64,000 bases of DNA from an uncultured Rhodospirillaceae bacterium (lineage in GTDB: Bacteria > Pseudomonadota > Alphaproteobacteria > Azospirillales > Azospirillaceae), in the NCBI GenBank assembly GCA_937927415.1, contig CALBDS010000003.1:1-64000 (forward strand), read 5' to 3'. Below, piece by piece: positions 34,600-42,768 of the stretch (within the stretch, counting starts at the first letter, position 1; each line of letters opens with the position of its first letter). A program made the position numbers and the translations under genes. Below the pieces are notes generated by a model. The model searched no databases, was not told the DNA's origin, and saw only the letters and a list, made by a program, of their open reading frames with translations.

Positions 34600-35444
34600 C
34601 GGTGCCCTTCCCCCAACTGTGCTTCACCCTGGCGGCACCCTATGGGGCGTGGGGGGCGGCGTCGGCCCCGTCGGCGACCACCGCGTGGAAAGCGACGGAG
34701 CTTGATCCGCCGAAATCCGCCATCACCGGGCTGCTGGGGGCGGCGCTGGGGGTGGAGCGGACGGGGCTGGCCGCCCTGGCGGCGGCGGTGCGGGTGGCGG
34801 TGCGCACCGGGGTGCGCCCGGTACGCGACCCGATGCCCGATTACCACACGGTCAGCCGCGCCCACCGCCCGCCCGACCGCACCCGCTGGAGCCGGTTCGA
34901 GGAGCTGCGCCCCGTTCTGTCGGGGCTGGTCGAGGGTGGAACCCTGCTGTCGCTGCGCGAATACTGGTCGTGCGGCGTGTGGGCGGTGGCGGTCGCGGTT
35001 CCCGGCGACGTCTCAGGAGAATCGCTGAAACGGCTGGCGGCGGCGCTGCGCACCCCACGCTGGCCGCTGTACGCCGGGCGCAAATCCTGCACGCTGGGGC
35101 TGCCGCCGGCCCCGGACATCATCACCACCGAAACGGGGCCGGTGGGGGCGCTGATGAAACACACCTGGCCGTGGGACCGGGAAGGCTTGAAAACGCTGCT
35201 GGCCCCCTTGAAGGCGCTGCACGACCAGCAGGGAGCGTCCGGCGCGCTGGCGTGGGACGAGGATTATCCCGGCGCCCCCGACCCCCTGGCCGACGGCAGC
35301 GGCATGATCCAACGGGTGTGGCGGCACGACCAGCCCGACCCGCTGATCCTGCCCGACGGGCGCATCCACCCGCGTTTTCACGACCGCACCGAACTGCGCG
35401 GCACCTTTCCGGCTCCTCCAGCGGCGGAGACACCATCGTCATGA
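34596..35444 (+). CDS. cas5e: Cascade subunit Cas5e (CasD)
   Basis: A 282-residue RAMP protein (E. coli CasD is 224). The N-terminus (FPQLCFTLAAPYGAWG) and the PPKSAITGLLGAALG and DYHTVSRAHRPPD motifs are typical of Cas5e, as is the YAGRKSCTLGLPPAP segment. It caps the 5' handle of the crRNA. It overlaps cas7e and cas6e by 4 nt each. Confidence 0.92.
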   Translation: MTVPFPQLCFTLAAPYGAWGAASAPSATTAWKATELDPPKSAITGLLGAALGVERTGLAALAAAVRVAVRTGVRPVRDPMPDYHTVSRAHRPPDRTRWSRFEELRPVLSGLVEGGTLLSLREYWSCGVWAVAVAVPGDVSGESLKRLAAALRTPRWPLYAGRKSCTLGLPPAPDIITTETGPVGALMKHTWPWDREGLKTLLAPLKALHDQQGASGALAWDEDYPGAPDPLADGSGMIQRVWRHDQPDPLILPDGRIHPRFHDRTELRGTFPAPPAAETPSS

Positions 35445-36199
35445 CCACCACGCCTTGCGAAGACACGTTATGGGAAAGCCGGGTGATGCTGACCCCGCGC
35501 GATCCCCGGTCCCTGATGGCGATCATGGGGACGAAGATGCGCAACAGCAGCACCCAGTTCGCCCACAAGATGATCTGGACCCTGTTCCCCGGCATGCCCA
35601 ACGTCCGGCGGGAGAATTTGTTCCTATTCCATGTGGAGCGCAACCAGCCCTTCACCGCCATCATCCGGTCCCGCCGCCCGCCCGAAGACGGGCTGGGCGG
35701 GGTGTGGACCATCGAGCGCACCCGGCCGTTCCAGCCGGTTCTGGAGCCGGGGCAGCGGCTGCGCTTCCACCTGCGCGCGGTGGCCAGCCGATGGGAACGG
35801 CGTCCGGGGAAGGCGCGCGGCCACCGGGTGGATGCCGTGCGCTTCGCCTGGAACAAGCTGACCGCGGCCGAACGCACCCCCGAGACGCTGGATGCCGCGG
35901 CCCATGCCGCCGCCTTCCGCTGGCTGGCGGACCAGGGGGACCGCTGCGGTTTCCAGGTGGAGCCGCGGGACGTAAGCGTGCTGAACTATGAACACAACGG
36001 GCGCGACCCCTGGCGGCGGCAACGGACCGGCGGCGATAAGGAGATGGAGTTCGGCTCCCTGACCTATGAGGGCATTCTGACGGTGGCGGCGGCGGACCCG
36101 TTCCGCCGGATGCTGGCGGAGGGGGTTGGCGCCGGCCGGGCCTATGGCAACGGGCTGATGCAGATCGCCCCGGTCCGGTACGGAATGGAGCGGTGCTGA
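35441..36199 (+). CDS. cas6e: CRISPR RNA endonuclease Cas6e (CasE)
   Basis: A 252-residue RAMP ribonuclease that cuts the pre-crRNA at the 3' base of each repeat hairpin. The catalytic His42 in QFAHKMIWTLFPGMP corresponds to His20 of the E. coli enzyme, and the glycine-rich loop near the C-terminus is present (GVGAGRAYGNGLMQIAPV). The N-terminus is about 22 residues longer than in E. coli. It starts in the overlap with cas5e; the cas1 GTG start lies within its last codons. Confidence 0.94.
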   Translation: MTTTPCEDTLWESRVMLTPRDPRSLMAIMGTKMRNSSTQFAHKMIWTLFPGMPNVRRENLFLFHVERNQPFTAIIRSRRPPEDGLGGVWTIERTRPFQPVLEPGQRLRFHLRAVASRWERRPGKARGHRVDAVRFAWNKLTAAERTPETLDAAAHAAAFRWLADQGDRCGFQVEPRDVSVLNYEHNGRDPWRRQRTGGDKEMEFGSLTYEGILTVAAADPFRRMLAEGVGAGRAYGNGLMQIAPVRYGMERC

Positions 36200-37038
36200 A
36201 GGGGCGTCTGGGGCTGGACGAGGCCCGCATCCCGCAAAAATCGCGCAACGGGCTGCTGTATGTGGAACGCTGCCGGCTGTCCATCGACAACGGCAGCCTG
36301 ATCCTCGCCTTCGATGAGAAGGGGGAGGAGATGGAGGTGCCGTACCAGCGGCTGAACGCGGTCCTGCTGGGTCCGGGCAGTTCCATCACCCACGACGCGG
36401 TGCGGCATTGCGCGGCGCATGGCACATGTCTGGCCTTTGTCGGGACCGACGGCACGCGGCTGTACACCGCCCCGCCGCTGTTCGACCGCGACAGCACCCT
36501 GGCCCGGCAACAGGCCACATGGTGGGCGGGGGAAACCACCCGCATGATGGTGGCCAAGCGCATGTACGCCAAACGGTTCGGCGAGACCCCGCGCGTCACC
36601 TCGCTGGACAGTCTGCGGGGGATGGAGGCGGCGCGGATCCGCCACAGCTACGAACTGATCGCCGCCCAGACCGGCATCGTGTGGAAGGGGCGGCGGTTCG
36701 ACCGCAGCGACCCCGACAGCACCGATCCCCCCAATCTGGCGATCAACCATGTGGTGACGGCGCTGGAGGCCTGTGTCGCCATCGCGGTCCAGGCCACCGG
36801 CACCCTGCCCCCGCTGGGCTTCCTGCACGAGGACAGCGCCAAGAGCTGGACCCTCGACCTGTGCGACCTGTACCGCACCACGGTGACGGTGCCGCTGGCT
36901 TTCGATTGCGTGAAACGGATCGAGCGGGGATCGGCCGAAAGCCTGGACCGCCTGTGCCGCCGGGCGGTGTCGCGCCATGTGCGCCGCACCGGCTTCATCG
37001 ATACTGTGATCGACGACATCAAGGAGTTGCTGGCCTGA
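36193..37038 (+). CDS. cas1: CRISPR integrase Cas1 (type I-E)
   Basis: A 281-residue protein that inserts new spacers with Cas2. The metal-binding catalytic residues are Glu145 (RGMEAARIRH), His212 (FLHEDSAKSW) and Asp225, with the same spacings as E. coli Glu141, His208 and Asp221. The N-terminal beta domain (RNGLLYVERCRLS) is intact. The start is GTG 36193, overlapping the end of cas6e by 7 nt; the stop overlaps the cas2 start. Intact active site implies adaptation-competent. Confidence 0.96.
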   Translation: MLKGRLGLDEARIPQKSRNGLLYVERCRLSIDNGSLILAFDEKGEEMEVPYQRLNAVLLGPGSSITHDAVRHCAAHGTCLAFVGTDGTRLYTAPPLFDRDSTLARQQATWWAGETTRMMVAKRMYAKRFGETPRVTSLDSLRGMEAARIRHSYELIAAQTGIVWKGRRFDRSDPDSTDPPNLAINHVVTALEACVAIAVQATGTLPPLGFLHEDSAKSWTLDLCDLYRTTVTVPLAFDCVKRIERGSAESLDRLCRRAVSRHVRRTGFIDTVIDDIKELLA

Positions 37039-37328
37039 TGATCGTGATCTGCCTGTCCGACACCGCCGACCGTTTCCATGGATTCCTGCGCTCGGTGATG
37101 ATGAACGTGCATCCGGGCGTCTATGTCAGCATGGACCTGGACGCCGGCTCCCGTGACCGGGTGTGGGAGATCCTGTCCGGCTGGTGGGAGGCCGAACCCC
37201 GCGGGATGGTGATGATGATGCATCGGGACACAACAAAACCCATGTCCCTGGCCATCCGTTCCTTGGGCGCCCCGAAACGCACGATTACCGAATACGACGA
37301 TCATTACGTCCTGCAAAGAAGACCATAA
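37038..37328 (+). CDS. cas2: CRISPR adaptation protein Cas2 (type I-E)
   Basis: A 96-residue protein of the Cas2e form (E. coli 94 residues). It begins MIVICLSDTADRFHGFLRSVM, and shows the family pattern of the ferredoxin-like fold with VHPGVYVSMDLDAGSRDRVW and a C-terminal strand. It forms the Cas1-Cas2 integration complex in a structural role. It starts one base before the end of cas1 and ends 56 bp before the array. Confidence 0.95.
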   Translation: MIVICLSDTADRFHGFLRSVMMNVHPGVYVSMDLDAGSRDRVWEILSGWWEAEPRGMVMMMHRDTTKPMSLAIRSLGAPKRTITEYDDHYVLQRRP

Positions 37329-37384
37329 GATCACTGAAAGACTTTTCCCGATTGTGTGGGGGTTTTCAATGTGCTACAAGCAGG
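37329..37384 (+). promoter_or_regulatory. CRISPR leader
   Basis: The 56 bp between the cas2 stop and the first repeat. It is less GC-rich than its surroundings and has T-runs, as expected for a leader that carries the array promoter and the integration-host-factor site. I see no clean IHF consensus. Leader polarity is supported by the degenerate repeat at the opposite end. Confidence 0.6.
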
Positions 37385-37777
37385 GTTGCCCCTGCACCCG
37401 TAGGGATGAACCAAAGACCGTCTCCAGCACGGCGAGTTTATGGAGGTTGCCCCTGCACCCGTAGGGATGAACCCGGCACCTTCACCGGCATTGTCCGTGA
37501 GGCGGCGTTGCCCCTGCACCCGCAGGGATGAACCCGTTGATGACCTTCAGCAGGATGTCGTCACCGGGTTGCCCCTGCACCCGCAGGGATGAACCCCGGT
37601 GGACGTGGGCGGCTCGTACGAGCCGTTTGTTGCCCCTGCACCCGCAGGGATGAACCCCATGCATGCCTTGTTGGTACAAGGCATACTGCGTTGCCCCTGC
37701 ACCCGCAGGGATGAACCCAAGAGTTTAGCCGGCTAAACCGTGCTGTCGCAGTTGCCCCTGCACTCGCGGATGAACCC
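37385..37777 (+). CRISPR. Type I-E CRISPR array, 7 repeats and 6 spacers
   Basis: Repeats of 29 bp start at 37385, 37446, 37507, 37568, 37629, 37690 and 37751, always 61 bp apart, giving six 32-bp spacers. The repeat runs GTTGCCCC-TGCACCCGCAGG-GATGAACCC. Its centre folds as CCCTGC-ACCC-GCAGGG, the hairpin cut by Cas6e. Repeats 1 and 2 carry T instead of C at position 17, which keeps a G-U pair in the RNA. Repeat 7 is degenerate (2-bp deletion and a C-to-T change), marking the leader-distal end. Spacer coordinates: 37414-37445, 37475-37506, 37536-37567, 37597-37628, 37658-37689, 37719-37750. Confidence 0.98.
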
Positions 37778-37789
37778 CAAGCCCCTCGC

Positions 37790-37816
37790 CTGCCCGGAGG
37801 CGACGCTTCCGGGCAG
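37790..37816 (+). terminator. Hairpin after the CRISPR array
   Basis: CTGCCCGGA (37790-37798) pairs with TCCGGGCAG (37808-37816). It lies 12 bp beyond the last repeat and has no T-tract, so it is a candidate end of the pre-crRNA rather than a classic intrinsic terminator. Confidence 0.4.
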
Positions 37817-37847
37817 ACGGCCGTCTCTGCGGTCCTGCAAAATAAGG

Positions 37848-37877
37848 TTGACCCCGCCCCCACCATCCCCGTAGCTT
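37848..37877 (+). promoter_or_regulatory. Candidate promoter of the cobalamin riboswitch transcript
   Basis: TTGACC (37848-37853), an 18-nt spacer and TAGCTT (37872-37877), immediately upstream of the riboswitch. Consensus likeness only. Confidence 0.4.
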
Positions 37878-37882
37878 GGCTG

Positions 37883-38075
37883 GGACGGTTGCCCGCAAGG
37901 GCTGAAAAGGGAACACGGTGCAATCCGCCGACGGGTGTCCGGAGGGGGTGAAGCCGGGGCTGCCCCCGCAACTGTAAGCGGCGAGCCGTCCGCCACAAAG
38001 CCACTGGATCCGCGCAAGCGGTCTGGGAAGGCGGCGGACCGGCGATAACCCGCGAGCCAGGAGACCTGCCGTCAA
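37883..38075 (+). ncRNA. Cobalamin (B12) riboswitch
   Basis: The conserved elements occur in order: GAACACGGTGCAATCC at 37911-37926, the core TGCCCCCGCAACTGTAA at 37961-37977, CACTG near 37999, GGGAAGG near 38025 and the B12 box GCCAGGAGACCTGCC at 38056-38070. It lies in the 5' leader of the btuB-type receptor gene, 130 nt before the start, and should lower expression of the B12-uptake operon when adenosylcobalamin is plentiful. The 38071-38205 stretch would be the expression platform; I see no single dominant terminator hairpin there. Confidence 0.95.
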
Positions 38076-38205
38076 CCGTGGTCACACGCGGACACGTTCG
38101 GGCGGGGTGCACCGAGGGTTGCCGAACCGGGATTCCCAACCACGCGGAATCACGGCGGGGCTTCGTTCGCGGTGACGTGCCACCGGCGTCCCCGCCCGAG
38201 GTTTC

Positions 38206-40128
38206 ATGACCCGTCTTTCCTTCCGTCCATCCCGGACGATTCCGCTCGCCCTCACCCTGGGCGGTGCTCTTTTCCCCCTGTCCGCTCTGGCCGATGACGA
38301 CGCCCGCGGTGGCGTGCTGACGCTGCCGGACATCTCCGTCACCGCCAACCGCGTGCCCACCGCCGCCGAAGAGACCGGCAGCGCGCTCACCGTCATCACC
38401 GGCCAGGATCTGGAACAGCGCCAGACCCGCGTGCTGTCCGACGTGCTGCGTGAGGTGCCGGGTGTGGCCGTCAACCGCACCGGCCCCATGGGGGCGCTGA
38501 CCCAGGTCCGCATCCGCGGGGCGGAGGGCAACCAGACCCTGGTGCTGATCGACGGGATCGAGGTGAACGACCCCGCGTCCGGCTCCGAATACGACTTCGC
38601 CCATCTGCTGGCCGGCGATGTCGAGCGGGTGGAGGTGCTGCGCGGCCCGCAAAGCGCGCTCTACGGCTCCGACGCTGTGGGCGGGGTCATCAACATCGTC
38701 ACCCGCCGGGGCAACGGCGCCCCCAGCGCGTCGGCCGCCGTCGAGGGCGGCTCGTTCGGCACCGCCGCCGGGCGGGCCAGCGCCGGGACCGGGGACGACC
38801 GCTATGACGTGACGGTCAGCGTCCAGGGCGTGCGCAGCAACGGCGTGTCGGTGGCCGACGACCGGCTGGGCAATTCCGAAAAGGACGGCTATCGCAACGG
38901 CACCCTGTCGGCCAAGGCCGCGGTGCGTCCGACGGACAACAGCGAAATCGCCGTGGTCGGCCGCACCACCCGATTCCGCACCGACACCGACGGTTTCGTC
39001 GGCGGCCGGGGGGCGGTGGACGACGGCACCCGCACCACCGGCACCCAGACGTTCGGGCGGGTGCAGGGCAAGATCAGCGTCCTTGACGGGCGGTGGGAGC
39101 ACATCGCCGGCCTGTCCTATGCCCGGCAGGAACGCGATTACCGCGATGCCGACGATGCCATCACCAGCACCTATGAAGGTCGCAAGACCAAAGCCGACTA
39201 TCAGACCAACCTCAGCTTCGCCACCGGCCCCGCCGCCCATGTGCTGACCGCCGCCGTGGAGCACGAGGACGACAAGGGCATCAGCCGCAGCAGCTATTCC
39301 AGCTTCGACCGCTCCATCGGCTCCACCGGGCTGGTGGGGCAGTACAAGCTGGACCTGTTCGACCGGCTGACGCTGACCGGCAGCGTGCGCCACGACGACA
39401 ACGACCTGTTCCGCAACGCCACCACCTGGCGCGGCACCGCCGCCTACCGCATCGCCGACAGCGGCACCAAGCTGCGCGCCTCGTACGGGACGGGGGTGAA
39501 GAACCCGACGCTGTTCGAGCTGTACGGCTATACCGCCACCTATTCCGGCAACCCGGACCTGAAGCCGGAAAAGGGCCGCGGCTGGGACATCGGCGTCGAT
39601 CAGGCGCTGTGGAGCAAGCGGGTGACGGTAGACGCCACGTGGTTCAACCAGCGCATCCGCGACCTCATCACCGGCACCGGCCGCACGTCGGTCAACATGC
39701 CGGGGGAATCGCGCATCCAGGGGTTCGAGGTGGGGTTGACGGTGGAACCGGCCGACGGGCTGACCGTCCGCGGATCCTACACCTGGACCGATGGGGAGGA
39801 TTCCACGGGTGCGGAACTGGTGCGCCGGCCCAAGCAACTGGCCAGCCTGAACGTCACTTACCGCTTCCTCGACGACCGGGCCAACGCCAACCTCGGCGTG
39901 GTCTACAACGGGCGGACCAGCGACTGGGCCTATGATGCCTTCTACAACCGGCAGGTGGTCAGCCTGACGCCCTACGCGCTGGTCAACCTGTCGGGATCGT
40001 ACCGCCTGACCGACACCGTTGAGGCCTTCGGGCGGATCGAGAACCTGACCGACCGCCGCTATCAGGAGGTCTGGACCTACGGCACCGCCGGGCGGGCGGG
40101 GTATATCGGCCTGCGGCTGTCGCTGTGA
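38206..40128 (+). CDS. btuB: TonB-dependent vitamin B12 receptor (BtuB-type)
   Basis: A 640-residue outer-membrane receptor. Signal peptide about 1-29 (cleavage after ALA). The TonB box-like segment is LPDISVTANR, followed by the plug (DVLREVPGVAVNRTG, VRIRGAEGNQTLVLIDG, RVEVLRGPQSALYGSDAVGGVINI) and a 22-strand-type barrel that ends in an aromatic-hydrophobic C-terminus (GRAGYIGLRLSL). B12 as ligand is inferred from the riboswitch and the BtuFCD genes following with overlapping ends. Confidence 0.93.
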   Translation: MTRLSFRPSRTIPLALTLGGALFPLSALADDDARGGVLTLPDISVTANRVPTAAEETGSALTVITGQDLEQRQTRVLSDVLREVPGVAVNRTGPMGALTQVRIRGAEGNQTLVLIDGIEVNDPASGSEYDFAHLLAGDVERVEVLRGPQSALYGSDAVGGVINIVTRRGNGAPSASAAVEGGSFGTAAGRASAGTGDDRYDVTVSVQGVRSNGVSVADDRLGNSEKDGYRNGTLSAKAAVRPTDNSEIAVVGRTTRFRTDTDGFVGGRGAVDDGTRTTGTQTFGRVQGKISVLDGRWEHIAGLSYARQERDYRDADDAITSTYEGRKTKADYQTNLSFATGPAAHVLTAAVEHEDDKGISRSSYSSFDRSIGSTGLVGQYKLDLFDRLTLTGSVRHDDNDLFRNATTWRGTAAYRIADSGTKLRASYGTGVKNPTLFELYGYTATYSGNPDLKPEKGRGWDIGVDQALWSKRVTVDATWFNQRIRDLITGTGRTSVNMPGESRIQGFEVGLTVEPADGLTVRGSYTWTDGEDSTGAELVRRPKQLASLNVTYRFLDDRANANLGVVYNGRTSDWAYDAFYNRQVVSLTPYALVNLSGSYRLTDTVEAFGRIENLTDRRYQEVWTYGTAGRAGYIGLRLSL

Positions 40129-40970
40129 CCGGGCGGATTGCGTGGTTCCTCGCCGCCCTCCTGCTGTGCGCAGGGGGGCCGGCGTGGGCCGGGGAGAACA
40201 CCAAGCCGCAGCGCATCGTGTCCTTGAACCTGTGCGCCGACGAGTTGCTGCTGCGGCTGGTAGAGCCGCAGCGCATCGCGTCGGTCACATGGCTGTCCCA
40301 TGATCCCCGTGCCTCCACCGTGGCGGCACAGGCCGCGGCGATTCCCGCAAACCGCGGGCTGGCGGACGAGATCATTCCGCTGCGTCCCGATCTGGTGGTG
40401 GCGGGCAAATACACCACCCGCACCGCCGCCGGCCTGCTGCAACGGCTGAACGCGCCGCTGGTGGAACTGGACGTGCCCCAGACCCCCGACGAAGTGGCGG
40501 CGCAGATCCGCACGCTGGCCCAGGCGGTGGGCGAGCCGGAACGGGGGGAAGCGGTGATCGCCGCCATGACCGCCCGGCTGGACGCTCTGGGCAGCGTTCC
40601 GGCCGACCGGCGGCCCACCGCGGTGGTGCTGCGCCCCAACGGCCTGACCGCCGGGACGGGATCGCTGGCGGATGCGCTGATGGCGCGGGCCGGGCTGAAC
40701 AATCTGGCGGCCCGGCTGCCGCTGGCCGGGCACGGCGCCCTGCCGCTGGAGGTCATTCTGCTGGGGGGAGCGGATCTGCTGATTGTCGATTCCGCCCCCG
40801 ATGCCCCGCCGTCGCTGGCCCAGGCGGTGCTGCACCATCCGGCGGTCGCAACCCTGGCCGAACGGGTGCGCACGGTGTCCCTGCCCGCGCGGCTGTGGAC
40901 CTGCGCCGGGCCGCAAAACGCCGAGGCTGCCGCCCTGCTGGCCGCCGCAGCGCAGGAGATGACACGATGA
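40125..40970 (+). CDS. btuF: Periplasmic cobalamin-binding protein (BtuF-like)
   Basis: A 281-residue cluster A-II (helical backbone) binding protein with a signal peptide (about 1-22, cleavage after AWA). Characteristic segments are RIVSLNLCADELLLRL and LRPDLVVAGKYTTRTAAGLLQRL. It hands B12 or a precursor to the BtuC permease. The start is GTG 40125, overlapping btuB; the stop overlaps btuC by 4 nt. Confidence 0.87.
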   Translation: MTGRIAWFLAALLLCAGGPAWAGENTKPQRIVSLNLCADELLLRLVEPQRIASVTWLSHDPRASTVAAQAAAIPANRGLADEIIPLRPDLVVAGKYTTRTAAGLLQRLNAPLVELDVPQTPDEVAAQIRTLAQAVGEPERGEAVIAAMTARLDALGSVPADRRPTAVVLRPNGLTAGTGSLADALMARAGLNNLAARLPLAGHGALPLEVILLGGADLLIVDSAPDAPPSLAQAVLHHPAVATLAERVRTVSLPARLWTCAGPQNAEAAALLAAAAQEMTR

Positions 40971-41968
40971 TCCCCCGCATCCCCTACCCCGCCCTGGTCG
41001 CCGGACTGGCGGCGCTGGCGGCGGTGCTGTGTCTGGCATCGGTGGCGGTGGGCTACGCGCCGTTCGACCTGACGGCGGCCGTGGATGACTGGCTGGCGGG
41101 GCGGGCGACCCTGCCGGCGCTGGTGCTGGCCGAACTGCGGGTGCCGCGGGCGGTGCTGGGGCTGCTGGTGGGCTTCAGCCTGGGGCTGACGGGTGCGGCC
41201 ATGCAGGGCTGGTTGCGCAACCCGCTGGCCGAACCGGGCATCGTCGGCGTGTCCAGCGCGGCGGCCTTGGGATCGGTCGCGGCGTTCTACAGCGGGTTGT
41301 CGGCCACCATCGGCCTTGCCCTGCCGCTGGGGGGCATGGCCGGGGCGGCGTCGGCGGCGCTGCTGCTGACGGTCATGGCCGCGCGGGGGGCCGGCACCAC
41401 CACGCTCATCATCGGCGGCATCGCCGTCAACAGCCTGGCCGGGGCGCTGACGGCGCTGGCGCTCAACCTCGCTCCCAACCCCTATGCAGCACTGGAGATC
41501 ATGTTCTGGCTGATGGGATCGCTGACCGACCGCGGCGGCGACCAAGTGATGCTGGTGCTGGCGCCCATGCTGGCCGGCTGGATTCTGATCCTGTCGGGCG
41601 CCCGCGCCCTGGACGCCCTGACCCTGGGCGAGGAGGCCGCCCGCAGCCTGGGTTTCAGCCTGACGGGCCTGCGCGGACGGCTGATCGCCGGGGCGGCGCT
41701 GGCGGTGGGCAGTGCGGTGTCGGTGACGGGGGCGGTGGGCTTCGTCGGGCTGGTGGCGCCGCACCTGATGCGGCCACTGGTGGGGGCGCGTCCGGGCCGG
41801 CTGCTGGTGGTCAGCGGTCTGGCCGGGGCGGTGCTGATCCTGGCCGCCGACATCGCCGTGCGCCTGCTGCCGACCCGGCCCGAATTGAAGCTGGGGGTGG
41901 TCACGGCGCTGGTGGGTGCCCCCTTCCTGATCGCCCTGACCATCCGGCTGCAGCGGGAGGAACCGTGA
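40967..41968 (+). CDS. btuC: Cobalamin ABC transporter permease (BtuC-like)
   Basis: A 333-residue FecCD/BtuC-type permease with about ten hydrophobic segments. Family motifs include LRVPRAVLGLLVGFSLGLTGAAMQGWLRNPLAEPGIVGVSSAAALG (residues ~56-100) and the cytoplasmic coupling loop GLRGRLIAGAALAVGSAVSVTGAVGFVGLVAPHLMR (~230-265). Position behind the riboswitch and BtuF points to cobalamin rather than siderophore. Confidence 0.9.
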   Translation: MIPRIPYPALVAGLAALAAVLCLASVAVGYAPFDLTAAVDDWLAGRATLPALVLAELRVPRAVLGLLVGFSLGLTGAAMQGWLRNPLAEPGIVGVSSAAALGSVAAFYSGLSATIGLALPLGGMAGAASAALLLTVMAARGAGTTTLIIGGIAVNSLAGALTALALNLAPNPYAALEIMFWLMGSLTDRGGDQVMLVLAPMLAGWILILSGARALDALTLGEEAARSLGFSLTGLRGRLIAGAALAVGSAVSVTGAVGFVGLVAPHLMRPLVGARPGRLLVVSGLAGAVLILAADIAVRLLPTRPELKLGVVTALVGAPFLIALTIRLQREEP

Positions 41969-42768
41969 TGCGCATCGACGCCCACGACATCGCCGTGAAC
42001 GCGGGCGGCCGCCCGCTGCTGGCAGGGGTGACGCTCAGCCTGCGGCCCGGCGCCTTCACCGGGCTGATCGGGCCGAACGGTGCGGGGAAATCCACCCTGC
42101 TGCGGGTGCTGGCCGGGTTGTCCGCCCCGGCCGCCGGCACCGTCACCTATGACGGCGCCCCCCTGTCCCGTCTGGGCCGGCGGCGGCTGGCCCGCGCCGT
42201 CGCCTACCTGCCTCAGGACGGGCCGGTGCACTGGCCGCTGACGGCGGAGGCGGTGGTCATGCTGGGCCGCCTGCCCCACCGGGGCCTGATGGGCGGTGTC
42301 ACCGACGCCGACCGCACGGCGGTGGAACGGGCGCTGACCATCACCGACGCCCGCCACCTGCGCCACCGGATCGTCGGCACCCTGTCGGGGGGTGAGCGGA
42401 TGCGGGTGCTGCTGGCCCGCGCGCTCGCCACCGAACCGGCGCTGCTGCTGGCCGACGAGCCGGTGTCGGCGCTGGACCCCCGCCACCAGTTGGCGGCCAT
42501 GGCGCTGCTGCGGGCCTCCGCCCGCGGCGGAACGGGGGTGGTGGCGGTGCTGCACGACCTGACCCTGGCGGCGCGGTTCTGCGACCGGCTGATCCTGCTG
42601 GCCGACGGCAGGGTGCGCGCCGATGGGCCGCCCGCCGCCGTGCTGACCGATCCCTTGCTGGCCGGTGCCTACGGTATCGCCGTTCACCGCGGCACGGTGG
42701 ACGGTGCGCCGTACCTGCTGCCGTGGGCGACCCTTCCCCCCTTGGCTGAAAAGGAGACCGTTCGATGA
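41965..42768 (+). CDS. btuD: Cobalamin ABC transporter ATPase (BtuD-like)
   Basis: A 267-residue ATPase: Walker A GPNGAGKST, signature LSGGERMRVLLARAL, Walker B LLLADEPVSALDP and switch His in VAVLHDL. It starts with GTG 41965 or ATG 41968 in the overlap with btuC, and its stop overlaps the next gene by 4 nt. It belongs to the FepC/BtuD/HmuV group. Confidence 0.9.
   Translation: MMRIDAHDIAVNAGGRPLLAGVTLSLRPGAFTGLIGPNGAGKSTLLRVLAGLSAPAAGTVTYDGAPLSRLGRRRLARAVAYLPQDGPVHWPLTAEAVVMLGRLPHRGLMGGVTDADRTAVERALTITDARHLRHRIVGTLSGGERMRVLLARALATEPALLLADEPVSALDPRHQLAAMALLRASARGGTGVVAVLHDLTLAARFCDRLILLADGRVRADGPPAAVLTDPLLAGAYGIAVHRGTVDGAPYLLPWATLPPLAEKETVR

Noticed and set aside
37778..37810. An eighth repeat after the degenerate one
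   Set aside because: No further repeat sequence 61 bp beyond 37751; the next structure is a hairpin of different sequence.
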